Origin: Natronomonas sp. CBA1123
GTDB taxonomy: Archaea; Halobacteriota; Halobacteria; Halobacteriales; Haloarculaceae
Length of the DNA: 64,000 bases
Direction: 5' to 3'
Assembly (NCBI RefSeq): GCF_009741925.1
Contig: NZ_WPCC01000001.1
Span: 62,001 to 126,000, forward strand
A model generated the notes under the pieces. That model made no database searches. It was not told where the DNA came from and saw only the letters and a list, made by a program, of their open reading frames with translations. The position numbers were made by a program, and so were the translations under genes. This document shows, piece by piece, positions 7,942 to 15,444 of this stretch. Numbering within the stretch: position 1 is the first letter of the stretch; each line of letters begins with the position of its first letter.

Positions 7942-9081
7942 ATGAGTGACGACACCACTACTGGACCGACCCGCAGAGACACCATCAAGTACGGGACGAC
8001 CATCGCCGCCAGCGGCCTGTTGGCTGGCTGTACGGACGGCGACACCTCGGATGGCAGTCCCGAATCGACGCCGGCCGAAGAATCCGACGGCTACTCGGTG
8101 ACGATGGAACCCGTCGGCACCGTCGAGTTCGATTCGGTTCCGGAGACCGTCGCGCCGTTCACCCCGGATTACATCGATATGATGGTGGCGTTGGGGCAGG
8201 CCGACGCGGCCGAAACGGTCTGGTATCAGAACCGGTACAAGACGAGACACTACGAGGAACTCCCCGATGTCGGCATCGACACGGACCGACTCACGCCGCT
8301 GTGGAACGACGGTATCTCGAAGGAGCTGTTGTACGAAATCGATGCCGACCTCCACCTCATCGACCCTCACTCGCTGACCCACTGGCTGGACGATTGGCCG
8401 GCCGAGGATATCGAGGAAATCGAGACGAACGTTGCGCCCTTCCTCGGCAACCTCATTTTCCGCCGGACCGACGAGTGGCACGACTACCGGTACTACACGC
8501 TGTACGAAGCCTTCGAGAAGGTCGCCGCGGTGTTTCAGGAGCGCGAGCGATTCGAGGCGATTCAGTCGCTGCACAGCGAGGTGGTCGCCGAAATCGAGGC
8601 CGAACTCCCACCGGCCGAGGAGCGACCCGATGGTGCGCTGCTGTTCGCCGGCGACGAACCGGACAGTTTCGCGCCGTATCGGGTCTCGGGAAAGGGAGCC
8701 AACAAGGAGCACTTCCACACGCTGGGTATCGACGATGCCTTCGAAGGCACGGAGGTCGAGGGGTATTCGGGGTCGCAGTCGGTCGACTACGAGACGCTGT
8801 TGGAAATCGACCCGGACTCACTGTTGCTCCGATATCACGGCAACAAGACGCGCGAGGAGTTCGAGGAGACGACGCTGGCGTACATGCGTGAGCACGACGT
8901 TGGGAGTCAGTTGACGGCTGTCCAAGAGGGGCGGGTGTTCCGCGGCAGCCCGATTTACTGCGGCCCGCTGCACAACCTCTTCATGCTGGAGCGGTACGCG
9001 ACGGCGTACTTCCCCTCGCGGTTCGATGGCGAACTGTTCGACCGACAGGCCCTCGCGGACATCATCAACGGAGAGAGCTAA
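7942..9081 (+). CDS. iron-siderophore-type substrate-binding lipoprotein 3
   Basis: This is a 379-residue third paralog with a Tat motif (TRRDTIKYGT) and lipobox Cys30 (LLAGC). The conserved DEWHDYRYYTLYEAFEKVA block is present. At the C-terminus (RVFRGSPIYCGPLHNLF...LFDRQALADIING) it is closest to paralog 1. It starts two bases after the stop of paralog 2 and ends two bases before paralog 4, so the three are cotranscribed. It must share the single permease and ATPase, unless another transporter elsewhere serves it. Confidence 0.9.
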   Translation: MSDDTTTGPTRRDTIKYGTTIAASGLLAGCTDGDTSDGSPESTPAEESDGYSVTMEPVGTVEFDSVPETVAPFTPDYIDMMVALGQADAAETVWYQNRYKTRHYEELPDVGIDTDRLTPLWNDGISKELLYEIDADLHLIDPHSLTHWLDDWPAEDIEEIETNVAPFLGNLIFRRTDEWHDYRYYTLYEAFEKVAAVFQERERFEAIQSLHSEVVAEIEAELPPAEERPDGALLFAGDEPDSFAPYRVSGKGANKEHFHTLGIDDAFEGTEVEGYSGSQSVDYETLLEIDPDSLLLRYHGNKTREEFEETTLAYMREHDVGSQLTAVQEGRVFRGSPIYCGPLHNLFMLERYATAYFPSRFDGELFDRQALADIINGES

Positions 9082-9083
9082 CG

Positions 9084-10235
9084 ATGAGCGACGACGAGAC
9101 GATTCGACAGACGGCACCGACCCGCAGAGACGCCATCAAGTACGGCACCGCCCTCGTCGGGAGCGGATTGGTTGCCGGCTGTGTCGGCGACGGGTCGACG
9201 GGGACGCCGGACAATGGGACGCCGAACACCGACGAAGGGCATTCGGTGACGATGGAGCCGGTCGGCACCGTCGAATTTGACGCCGTGCCCGAAGAGTGGC
9301 TGGCCTACACCGGCGATTACGCCGACATGGGCGTCGCCTTGGGGCAGGCCGATGGCCTCGAAGCTATCGGGGTTCGCGCCCGCTTCGGCACCCACTACTA
9401 CGAGGAACTGCCGGGCGTCGCCGTCGACGACGCAGAACTCACCCAACTGTGGAACGACGGCACCGACAAGGAGGTGTTCTACGAACTCGACCCCGATGTC
9501 AACGTCGTCGACCCGAACTTCATGGTCAACCGACTCGGGGTGAGCGAGGGCGACGTCGAGGAAATACGCGACAACGTCGCCCCGCTGGTCGGCAACACCG
9601 GCTTCACACGCGTGTACGACTGGCACGACGACTACCGGTATTACACGCTGTACGAGGCCTTCGAGAAGATGGCCGAATTGTTCGACGAGCAGGGCCGCTA
9701 CGAGGCGTTCGTCGAACTCCACGACGAGGTTCTTGGAGACGTAGAGGACCGTCTTCCGGCGGAGTCGCCGGATATCGCGGTGCTGTACCCCGCGGGAGTG
9801 CCGCCGGAGTCGTTCTACCCGTATCTCGTCGGCGAGGGCTCTCAATCGAAGCAGTTCCGCGACCTCGACGTCGGCGACGCGCTGGCTGCCAACGGCGTCA
9901 CCGACGCCCAAGTCGACGGCGGCACCATCGACTTCGAGACGCTGCTGGACATCGACCCCGACGCCCTGGCCGTTCGTCTGCAGGGCGAAATCACCGACGC
10001 GTACTTCGACCGCGAGATTCGCTCGCATCTCGAGGACCACGACGTAGCCAGCGAACTGACAGCGGTTCAGGAGGGACGCGTCTTCTACAGCGGGCTGACG
10101 TATCAGGGGCCGATAATCCAACTGTTCCAGCTGGAACGGGCGGCTCGGGGTATCTACCCCGAGGAGTTCGCCGCCGCCGACGACGAGCTGTTCGACCGCC
10201 AGCGTGTCGCGGATATCGTCAACGGTGATGTCTGA
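9084..10235 (+). CDS. iron-siderophore-type substrate-binding lipoprotein 4
   Basis: This is a 383-residue fourth paralog with a Tat motif (TRRDAIKYGT) and lipobox Cys33 (LVAGC). It is the most divergent of the set. The conserved block has one extra residue (DWHDDYRYYTLYEAFEKMA), and the region after it is shorter and differs in the SPDIAVLYPAGVPPESFYPY segment. It keeps the ending LFDRQRVADIVNGD. The TGA is immediately followed by the ATG of a 57-residue gene, so the operon continues. Confidence 0.88.
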   Translation: MSDDETIRQTAPTRRDAIKYGTALVGSGLVAGCVGDGSTGTPDNGTPNTDEGHSVTMEPVGTVEFDAVPEEWLAYTGDYADMGVALGQADGLEAIGVRARFGTHYYEELPGVAVDDAELTQLWNDGTDKEVFYELDPDVNVVDPNFMVNRLGVSEGDVEEIRDNVAPLVGNTGFTRVYDWHDDYRYYTLYEAFEKMAELFDEQGRYEAFVELHDEVLGDVEDRLPAESPDIAVLYPAGVPPESFYPYLVGEGSQSKQFRDLDVGDALAANGVTDAQVDGGTIDFETLLDIDPDALAVRLQGEITDAYFDREIRSHLEDHDVASELTAVQEGRVFYSGLTYQGPIIQLFQLERAARGIYPEEFAAADDELFDRQRVADIVNGDV

Positions 10236-10409
10236 ATGCGTGCGCGGACGTGGGCCATCGCGGGCTGTTACCGCGAGCCGGAGGATTACGGTATTCCGGC
10301 GCTGCCGGATTGGGAGGTCTGCCGACTGGAGTGTGGCAGTCTCGCCTTCGCCGAGGAGGGCGGCGAGCCGTTCATCACTGCCGAGAACCCGACGAAAGTG
10401 CGCCGCTGA
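10236..10409 (+). CDS. small cysteine-containing protein of the iron operon
   Basis: This is a 57-residue ORF whose ATG abuts the stop of binding protein 4. It begins MRARTWAIAGCYREPEDYG and contains three cysteines (11, 30 and 34), the last two as CRLECG. It has no signal peptide or membrane span. Its zero spacing behind an iron-regulated gene argues that it is translated. I do not recognise the family; metal binding by the CxxxC pair is a guess. Confidence 0.6.
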   Translation: MRARTWAIAGCYREPEDYGIPALPDWEVCRLECGSLAFAEEGGEPFITAENPTKVRR

Positions 10410-10455
10410 CCCGACAGGAGAGACCACCTGAACAACCCACCGCGAGAGACCAACC

Positions 10456-11367
10456 ATGATAGGAACGACACTGGGCGACATTCGCGACCATATCGAATCG
10501 CTCGCCAGCGAGGACGGCCGCTACTACGTCGCCTGCGCGCGGACGGGATGTCGACCGGTCCCGGCCGACGAATTGGCCTTCGACAGTCGAGCGAGCGCCC
10601 GCGCGGCCGCACAGGCGACCGAACAGTACCGGGCGACGCTTCGAAGGTACGACCCGCAAGTCTCGTATCGCGACATCATCGTTCGCGAGGAGCTACCGGG
10701 CTGGGAAGCGTCGGACGGGACGCCACTGGCCGACCGAACGCGTGAGTTGCCGCCGACGCCGCCCGAAGGCGGAGGAACGGACGCTATCGAGTTCTGTCAC
10801 ACCGTCGCCAGCGTCGTCTTCGAGGCCATCGCGGGGTCGGCCCACGGCGACTTACAGGACGCTATCATGGACACGTATCTCGACGCCGCCGAGGCGGTCG
10901 CATCACCCGACGAACTCTGTCTGCGACTGCTCGAAAGCATCGCGACGGAACTCGACGCGCGGTTGGCGCCCGACGAACAGGCGGCGGTGTTGCGGGAGGC
11001 GGCCGCGAACTTGCCACGCGACGGCAGCGGTATTTTGGCGCCCGAACCGCTCGCGGAGACGCTTGACTCACTGGCGTCGGTCGGACTCGTCGACGACTAT
11101 CGCATCGAGCGGTGTTCGGCAGCCTCGGGTGGCGAATCGCGGTCGTGGACGGTGCATATCGAGGGGTACAGCCTCGACGGGACGCCGGGTCGGGTCGTGA
11201 CGCTGCCGTTGGTGGTGCAGCTGTTCGACCGGCTGGCGACGCGGTCGGTGACGATTTCGGGCGCAGAGCGTGTCGAAGGGTCGGGGTCGTGGCGGCTGTC
11301 TATCGAGACGAATACGACGGGGCGTGTCGGCGGCCTCGCTTGCGTGCCAACGGAGGGGTGTCCGTGA
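10456..11367 (+). CDS. uncharacterised haloarchaeal protein
   Basis: This encodes a 303-residue acidic soluble protein that I do not recognise. The N-terminal 75 residues (YYVACARTGCRPVPADELAF, then a helix rich in Ala/Arg) look like one small domain. Residues 110-190 are helical (AIEFCHTVASVVFEAIAG), and the C-terminus is mostly beta (RSWTVHIEGYSLDG, SWRLSIETNTTGR). It ends in a GTGA overlap with the next gene, so the two are translationally coupled. Its location downstream of the iron binding proteins suggests, but does not show, a role in iron homeostasis. Confidence 0.75.
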   Translation: MIGTTLGDIRDHIESLASEDGRYYVACARTGCRPVPADELAFDSRASARAAAQATEQYRATLRRYDPQVSYRDIIVREELPGWEASDGTPLADRTRELPPTPPEGGGTDAIEFCHTVASVVFEAIAGSAHGDLQDAIMDTYLDAAEAVASPDELCLRLLESIATELDARLAPDEQAAVLREAAANLPRDGSGILAPEPLAETLDSLASVGLVDDYRIERCSAASGGESRSWTVHIEGYSLDGTPGRVVTLPLVVQLFDRLATRSVTISGAERVEGSGSWRLSIETNTTGRVGGLACVPTEGCP

Positions 11368-12170
11368 GCGGAATCATCGACCCGATTCGGGCGGCCATCG
11401 ACCGTGTCGACGAGGAGGTGGCACACGTCGAAGCCACGTCGAGGGCTTTCGAGCGCTTCGACGCCGAGGTCCGAACCCTCGACCCGGCGTCGCTTCCGAA
11501 CGGCGGTGGTGGCGTACCAGCCACTGGCGAAGTGACGCCAGCGTCGCCGGCAGTACGGCAGAGCGGACCGGCAACCGCAGGGGCCGACGAAGTTCGGTCG
11601 CTGTTCGAGGAGACCGTCCGCCCCTACAGCGTAGCCGACCTCGAGGAGTCGGAGCCGCTCACGGCGACGATGAGCGAGGAATTGGGCGAGGGCATCGCGG
11701 CGGTGTTGGACCCCTCGACACCCGGGCAGTTCACAGCCGAAGTCCAGCAGTCGATTCACAGTGCTGTCGAGCAGCGACAGGCCGAGCTGCGGGCGATGGA
11801 GCGAGCTCTCGACATCGAACGGGAGTCACTGGTCGAATCGCTCCAGGGGCTCGAAGCGACATGTGAGTGGCTCGATGCCGCCGATGACCGGCCACTGTCG
11901 GTACTCGGTTTCGAGACGCTTCGGGAGCGCCACGAGCGGCTCGAAACCCACCGAAATCGGTGTGAAACGATCGCCACAGACCGACAGGCGGTACTCGACC
12001 GAACGACGAGCGAGGGAGCGAAGACGGGCCTCACACATCGGTCGCTCGTTGTGTACTTGTCACAGGAGCGTTCGACCACGTTTCCGGTGTTGTCGGGGGC
12101 TGCTCGCCTTGACGCGATATGTACTGAGTGTCAACGAACCGTTCGCGACCATCTCACCAGACGCGCATGA
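11364..12170 (+). CDS. uncharacterised coiled-coil haloarchaeal protein
   Basis: This is a 268-residue protein starting at the GTG that overlaps the previous stop (GTGA). An ATG-based longer reading from 11112 would run through the previous gene and is rejected. Residues 130-210 are strongly helical and likely coiled coil (VEQRQAELRAMERALDIERE, LRERHERLETHRNRCETIA). The C-terminus has CTECQRTVRDHL preceded by SLVVYLSQERSTTFPVLSG. The ending resembles a haloarchaeal DUF family (perhaps DUF7260), which I name only tentatively. It overlaps the next small gene by ATGA. Confidence 0.75.
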   Translation: MSGIIDPIRAAIDRVDEEVAHVEATSRAFERFDAEVRTLDPASLPNGGGGVPATGEVTPASPAVRQSGPATAGADEVRSLFEETVRPYSVADLEESEPLTATMSEELGEGIAAVLDPSTPGQFTAEVQQSIHSAVEQRQAELRAMERALDIERESLVESLQGLEATCEWLDAADDRPLSVLGFETLRERHERLETHRNRCETIATDRQAVLDRTTSEGAKTGLTHRSLVVYLSQERSTTFPVLSGAARLDAICTECQRTVRDHLTRRA

Positions 12171-12304
12171 CCGACTCAGGACCTCGCAAACAGCGCGGTC
12201 GGGTGAAAGCGTGGCTGTATCTGGCGCTGTTCGGGTCGGATTCGGAGGGTGGCGTGGCTGACGAGGAGTCTGATGCCTCTGGCGAATCCACGGAGGGTGG
12301 CTGA
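12167..12304 (+). CDS. 45-residue protein between unknown gene and DtxR-like regulator
   Basis: The ATG overlaps the previous stop as ATGA and the TGA lies one base before the regulator's ATG. The product begins MTDSGPRKQRGRVKAWLYL, with one short hydrophobic patch (WLYLALFG), and ends in an acidic tail. It may be a real small protein or simply the spacer that couples translation into the regulator. No family is recognised. Confidence 0.5.
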   Translation: MTDSGPRKQRGRVKAWLYLALFGSDSEGGVADEESDASGESTEGG

Positions 12305-12305
12305 G

Positions 12306-12707
12306 ATGGCAAACGCTGTGCGGTATCTCCTCGTTATCTACATTGAGGGCGGTGAGAACTACCCCGTGTCGCCGGGGCGACTCGCCGAGAGACTGGAGAA
12401 GTCGCCGGCGGCGACGACCGAGATGCTTCAGCGCCTCGAAGCCGACGGGCTGGTGGTCCACGAACCCTACGAGGGCGCGACGCTGACCGACGACGGAAAG
12501 GAGACCGCCGAGGAGTTGTACGACACCTACTGCACGCTCTCGCAGTTCTTTCGGGACGTACTCGGGTTGGAGGACTCCGAAGCCGAGGCGATGCGGATGG
12601 CCGGGAGTGTCAGTCCGGTCGTCGCCGAGCGACTGGCCGCGACGCTGTTGGGTGATACTGCGAATTCCGAGCCGGTCGCGACGGCAAGCGAGGCGGGCGA
12701 GCGCTGA
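12306..12707 (+). CDS. DtxR-family-like transcriptional regulator, metal ligands not conserved
   Basis: This is a 133-residue protein. Residues 1-65 are a winged helix of DtxR/IdeR/MntR type (VSPGRLAERLEKSPAATTEMLQRLEADGLV). Residues 66-115 match the dimerisation helices (FFRDVLGL ... SPVVAERLAATLL). By my hand alignment, the primary-site Cys, Glu and His of DtxR (ACRWEHVMS) become AMRMAGSVS. The ancillary His and Glu are also replaced (YDTYCTLSQFF). There is no SH3 domain. It lies in the iron locus whose genes carry DtxR-like operators, so it is the obvious candidate regulator, but it may not sense Fe2+ at the classic sites. The ATG at 12306 is chosen by spacing to the preceding stop. Confidence 0.8.
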   Translation: MANAVRYLLVIYIEGGENYPVSPGRLAERLEKSPAATTEMLQRLEADGLVVHEPYEGATLTDDGKETAEELYDTYCTLSQFFRDVLGLEDSEAEAMRMAGSVSPVVAERLAATLLGDTANSEPVATASEAGER

Positions 12708-12729
12708 CCGGGACCGAAAACGCTTTTAC

Positions 12730-12745
12730 TTTAGGTATGCCTAAA
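12730..12745. promoter_or_regulatory. iron-box operator 5
   Basis: TTTAGGTATGCCTAAA has perfectly inverted six-base arms and lies eight bases upstream of the ATG of the small CxCxxC protein. It breaks the operon after the regulator and places the downstream genes under separate iron control. Confidence 0.8.
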
Positions 12746-12752
12746 TCAGGTA

Positions 12753-12920
12753 ATGACGGCGCGTGCCCGGCGGCGTTCGGAACGAGGCGTTGATTCCGAC
12801 GCCGACTCCAGACCCGATGTGTGCCAGTGTGAGAGTTGTCCCGGCAAGTCCGTGTTCATCGAAACGGACAACAACGACGGCTGGATTGCGAGTGACCTGA
12901 CGGTCGACGTTCGACGGTGA
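12753..12920 (+). CDS. iron-regulated small CxCxxC protein
   Basis: This is a 55-residue protein beginning MTARARRRSERG and carrying VCQCESCPGK at residues 23-32. Three cysteines in CxCxxC spacing could bind zinc or iron. It ends with an amphipathic segment (IETDNNDGWIASDLTVDVRR). It is shorter than usual gene-calling cut-offs, but an operator eight bases before its ATG marks it as a genuine, iron-controlled gene. The next gene follows after six bases. No named family is recognised. Confidence 0.75.
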   Translation: MTARARRRSERGVDSDADSRPDVCQCESCPGKSVFIETDNNDGWIASDLTVDVRR

Positions 12921-12926
12921 GTACTC

Positions 12927-13223
12927 GTGGACGATTCTGACTCAGCTACAGCCGACGAACGGACGACGATTCGGGCGGGGCGGGCGTTCGAAACCGAATA
13001 CCGCCTTGACTCGAAGGAAGCCGGCGAGTTTCTAATCGCGCTGGGAGAACAACTCAGAGACGGCGACGAACTCACGCTCGTCGACGAGGAGTGGGAACTC
13101 CCGTTTGCTTTCGGCGAGCCAATCGACGTCGAAATCGATTTCGACGGCGTCGGCGACCAAGAGTTAGAAATCGAAGTAGAGATTCCGGGACGAAGCGACG
13201 AGTCGGCACCCGACGTTCGGTAG
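12927..13223 (+). CDS. amphi-Trp domain protein
   Basis: This is a 98-residue acidic protein. Residues 24-90 match the amphi-Trp domain: a helix that keeps an AGEFLIALGEQL register, then alternating strands ending in DVEIDFDGVGDQELEIEVEIP. The domain's biochemical function is unknown. It starts at a GTG six bases after the small CxCxxC gene and is therefore probably in the same iron-controlled transcript. It converges on dpsA, leaving a 10-base gap. Confidence 0.75.
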   Translation: MDDSDSATADERTTIRAGRAFETEYRLDSKEAGEFLIALGEQLRDGDELTLVDEEWELPFAFGEPIDVEIDFDGVGDQELEIEVEIPGRSDESAPDVR

Positions 13224-13233
13224 TCAGTCGGCG

Positions 13234-13779
13234 TTAGTTCGTCGCGGATTCGAGGACGAGCGAGTCGTCTTCGAGATAGTGTTCGATGTGGTGGGTGTGT
13301 TCTTCGAGCGTTTCGAGCTGTTCACGGAGCATCTCGCTGGTCGCGTAGTCGCCGAGGCCGTCGGCCAACTCGATGTGTTGCCGGTAGCTCTCGATCATGT
13401 CGCCCATCATCTCGAGGTCGTTCTCCAGCGACGTTCGGATGTCGTAGACGTCCTCGTCTTCGGGTTCGACGGTGGCGTTCTCGGCGAGCGTCGTCATGCT
13501 GGCGTGCGGAACGCCGCCCAGCGCCTGCAGGCGCTCGGCGAGTTCGTCGGCAGCGTCTTCGACGTCCTCGTACACCTCTTGGAGGAACACGTGGATGTCG
13601 AGGAACTCCGCACCCTCGACGTTCCAGTGGTGCTTGTGGAGTTGGTGATAGAGGACGTACGCGTCCGCGAGGTCGGTGTTCAGCGCGTCGATAATCTGTT
13701 CGGCTTTCTCGGTGTCGAGTCGGAGCGCGTTCTCTTCGACTGTGCCAGCCTGTTGACGGATGGTCTTCTGTGTGCTCAT
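13234..13779 (-). CDS. dpsA: DNA-protecting ferritin-like protein DpsA
   Basis: This is a 181-residue Dps protein, the usual haloarchaeal length. The four-helix bundle carries the inter-subunit ferroxidase ligands in LHKHHWNVEG and DIHVFLQEVYEDVEDAADEL. The dodecamer oxidises Fe2+ with peroxide, stores the iron in its cavity and so protects DNA. It converges with the iron-locus genes. A TATA-like element lies about 30 bases before the ATG with a degenerate iron box upstream, so iron control is plausible. Confidence 0.95.
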   Translation of the reverse strand: MSTQKTIRQQAGTVEENALRLDTEKAEQIIDALNTDLADAYVLYHQLHKHHWNVEGAEFLDIHVFLQEVYEDVEDAADELAERLQALGGVPHASMTTLAENATVEPEDEDVYDIRTSLENDLEMMGDMIESYRQHIELADGLGDYATSEMLREQLETLEEHTHHIEHYLEDDSLVLESATN

Positions 13780-13801
13780 TACACCGGTAGTTGGGTCGCC
13801 A

Positions 13802-13850
13802 GCGACTTATAATTTATCAATATGCAAATATTTTTTCGCCTCGCCTAAAT
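13802..13850 (-). promoter_or_regulatory. dpsA promoter with degenerate iron box
   Basis: On the minus strand, TTATAAG (near 13809) lies about 30 bases before the dpsA ATG and fits a TATA box with a very short leader. Farther upstream, TTTAGGCGAGGCGAAA at 13834-13849 keeps one good half of the locus operator. Whether the same regulator acts here is uncertain. Confidence 0.45.
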
Positions 13851-13886
13851 CCGGTTATCCGTCGGGACCGTCACTGCTGACAGCAG

Positions 13887-14042
13887 TCAGTCGTCGGCAT
13901 CCAGCAACTCGACATCGACTGCGGCGTCGTCGTTCGCGAATTCGGGTGGTTCCGCTGAATCAGCAAGGTCGTCCTCGTCATCGTCTTCGGTCTGTTCGTA
14001 ACGCCACTCTGCTGGTTCTGTGTCGAGCGTGTGATGGCACAT
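13887..14042 (-). CDS. small acidic protein with CHH N-terminus
   Basis: This is a 51-residue ORF starting MCHHTLDTEPAEWRYEQ and ending in a run of Asp/Glu. The CHH triplet directly after the initiator recurs in small haloarchaeal proteins in my memory and could bind metal. The longer in-frame start at 14090 adds a basic, unlikely segment. Evidence is limited to composition and reading-frame quality. Confidence 0.5.
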   Translation of the reverse strand: MCHHTLDTEPAEWRYEQTEDDDEDDLADSAEPPEFANDDAAVDVELLDADD

Positions 14043-14101
14043 ATGTTGACGCCCCACACGATGTTTTGACTCCAGCCGCAAAACCCTCATGGCCAGTCGA
14101 G

Positions 14102-14830
14102 TCAGGTCTCGAAGGTGATGGTTTCGAGATCCAACTCCAATTCGGCGACATGGTCGTTGTAAGCGTCGACGAATCCCCCGAATCGGGGTGCGTACTCACG
14201 CACGTCAGCCGCAGAAGGTGGGCCATATTGGGAGAGGACGTACACGCCGCCTGAGCCGCCAGCACGGAGATACGACGCGCCGTCTTCGTCCCACTTTAGC
14301 TCCCAGCGGGTGCCGTCGATTCGGGCCGCAAAGCTGCCGTACTCGGTGCCCTCGTACCGTCGTAATTCGCCGGCCATCCGGTCACAACAGGCTTCGATCG
14401 CCTCGACGATGCGGTCGCGTTCGGTGACGACGCTCTCGGTGGATTCGACCTGTGGGAAGGATGCTTCAACCGAATCGAGCATGCCGGCCAGTGAGTCGAC
14501 GTAGTCGTTGTACGCCGCGACGAAGGCGGGGTAGTCTTCGAGGGCCTCCGCCAGTGCCTTCGGTTCGGCCGGTTGTTGTGTCGAGATGACGTACGTCTCG
14601 CCGCCACCGCGTGGTTCGAAGCGGAGGTATTCGAGGTCTCCGGCCTCGTATTTGACCGTCCACTCGCCGTCGTCGGTCGAAAACGACCGCTGGCCGTAGT
14701 CGCCGCCGTCGACGCGGGCGATGTGGTAGGCGATGCGACCCGCGTGGTCACGGACCGCAGCGAGGAGTTCCTCGCGGCGCTCTGCGACTTCCTCGACGTC
14801 GGCGAGGTCCAAATCCGCAAATGAGGTCAT
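14102..14830 (-). CDS. two-repeat uncharacterised protein
   Basis: This is a 242-residue protein made of two related units of about 110 residues. Each begins with an acidic helix containing R/E-rich segments (ERREELLAAVRDHAG; ERDRIVEAIEACCDR). Each continues with strands around YGQRSF/YGSFAA, WTVKYE/WELKWD, YLRFEP/YLRAGG and YVIST/YVLSQ, and ends in AFVAAYNDYVDSL/GFVDAYNDHVAEL. Tandem duplication is clear by eye. The function is unknown. The start at 14830 (MTSFADLDL) is preferred over 14878 because the additional residues run through the promoter region. Confidence 0.75.
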   Translation of the reverse strand: MTSFADLDLADVEEVAERREELLAAVRDHAGRIAYHIARVDGGDYGQRSFSTDDGEWTVKYEAGDLEYLRFEPRGGGETYVISTQQPAEPKALAEALEDYPAFVAAYNDYVDSLAGMLDSVEASFPQVESTESVVTERDRIVEAIEACCDRMAGELRRYEGTEYGSFAARIDGTRWELKWDEDGASYLRAGGSGGVYVLSQYGPPSAADVREYAPRFGGFVDAYNDHVAELELDLETITFET

Positions 14831-14958
14831 ACGTTCTGTGGGTCGGCATGGCTGATAACCTCCGTGGCTGTGAATCAAGGATTATCGAGCTGTCAGTGTC
14901 CCATAATGAGCTACGGCGAAGCGATTGATTTTTCGTGACCGACAAGAACACTCGTGGT

Positions 14959-15276
14959 ATGGCTACACGTGGACCACAACCGACCGATGGGACCGTCGCT
15001 CGACTTCCTCATGTCGTGCCCTTCGACCTACCACAGGTGACGCGTCTGAGTTGGGAACTCGGCTCCAATGTCGTCAGTGACGCAGTCGAACTCGGCACGT
15101 GGGAGCGAGTGGGCGGTGCATGGACGCTCTCGATATTCCGCGCCACGAGCGAGACGGTCGTGCTCCGCCTCCAGACGCCGGCCGGTCGAGAGCGGTTTTA
15201 CGGCGCCGCCGAGATGGATATTGAGTCGGTTCGGCCGGAGTTGGTTTCGGCACCAGAGTGGGAGCAATCGGAGTGA
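14959..15276 (+). CDS. uncharacterised small beta-rich protein
   Basis: This is a 105-residue protein with strand-like segments (GSNVVSDAVELGTWERV, WTLSIFRATSETVVLRL, RERFYGAAEMDI). There is no signal peptide or cysteine. It starts at the ATG at 14959; a GTG at 14935 is in frame. It diverges from the two-repeat gene. About 170 bases without a recognisable gene follow it before the lipoprotein gene. No family is recognised. Confidence 0.55.
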   Translation: MATRGPQPTDGTVARLPHVVPFDLPQVTRLSWELGSNVVSDAVELGTWERVGGAWTLSIFRATSETVVLRLQTPAGRERFYGAAEMDIESVRPELVSAPEWEQSE

Positions 15277-15444
15277 GGGTGACAGACTCGAACCGACGTT
15301 GAGGATGATTGCGTGAGAATAGCGGCATCCTTCACTCGTTCAGATTCGGAGTCGATGGGGTAGCATCCCAGCCAACTCAGTTTGTGGAGTTAGCCTTACG
15401 TCGCCAGCGTCGAATATCGGCGTGGTCTGCGTTAATCCGTTCTA

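Noticed and set aside
9078-10481. Minus-strand frame of 467 codons
   Set aside because: It is antisense to binding protein 4, which has a Tat signal, lipobox and paralogs.
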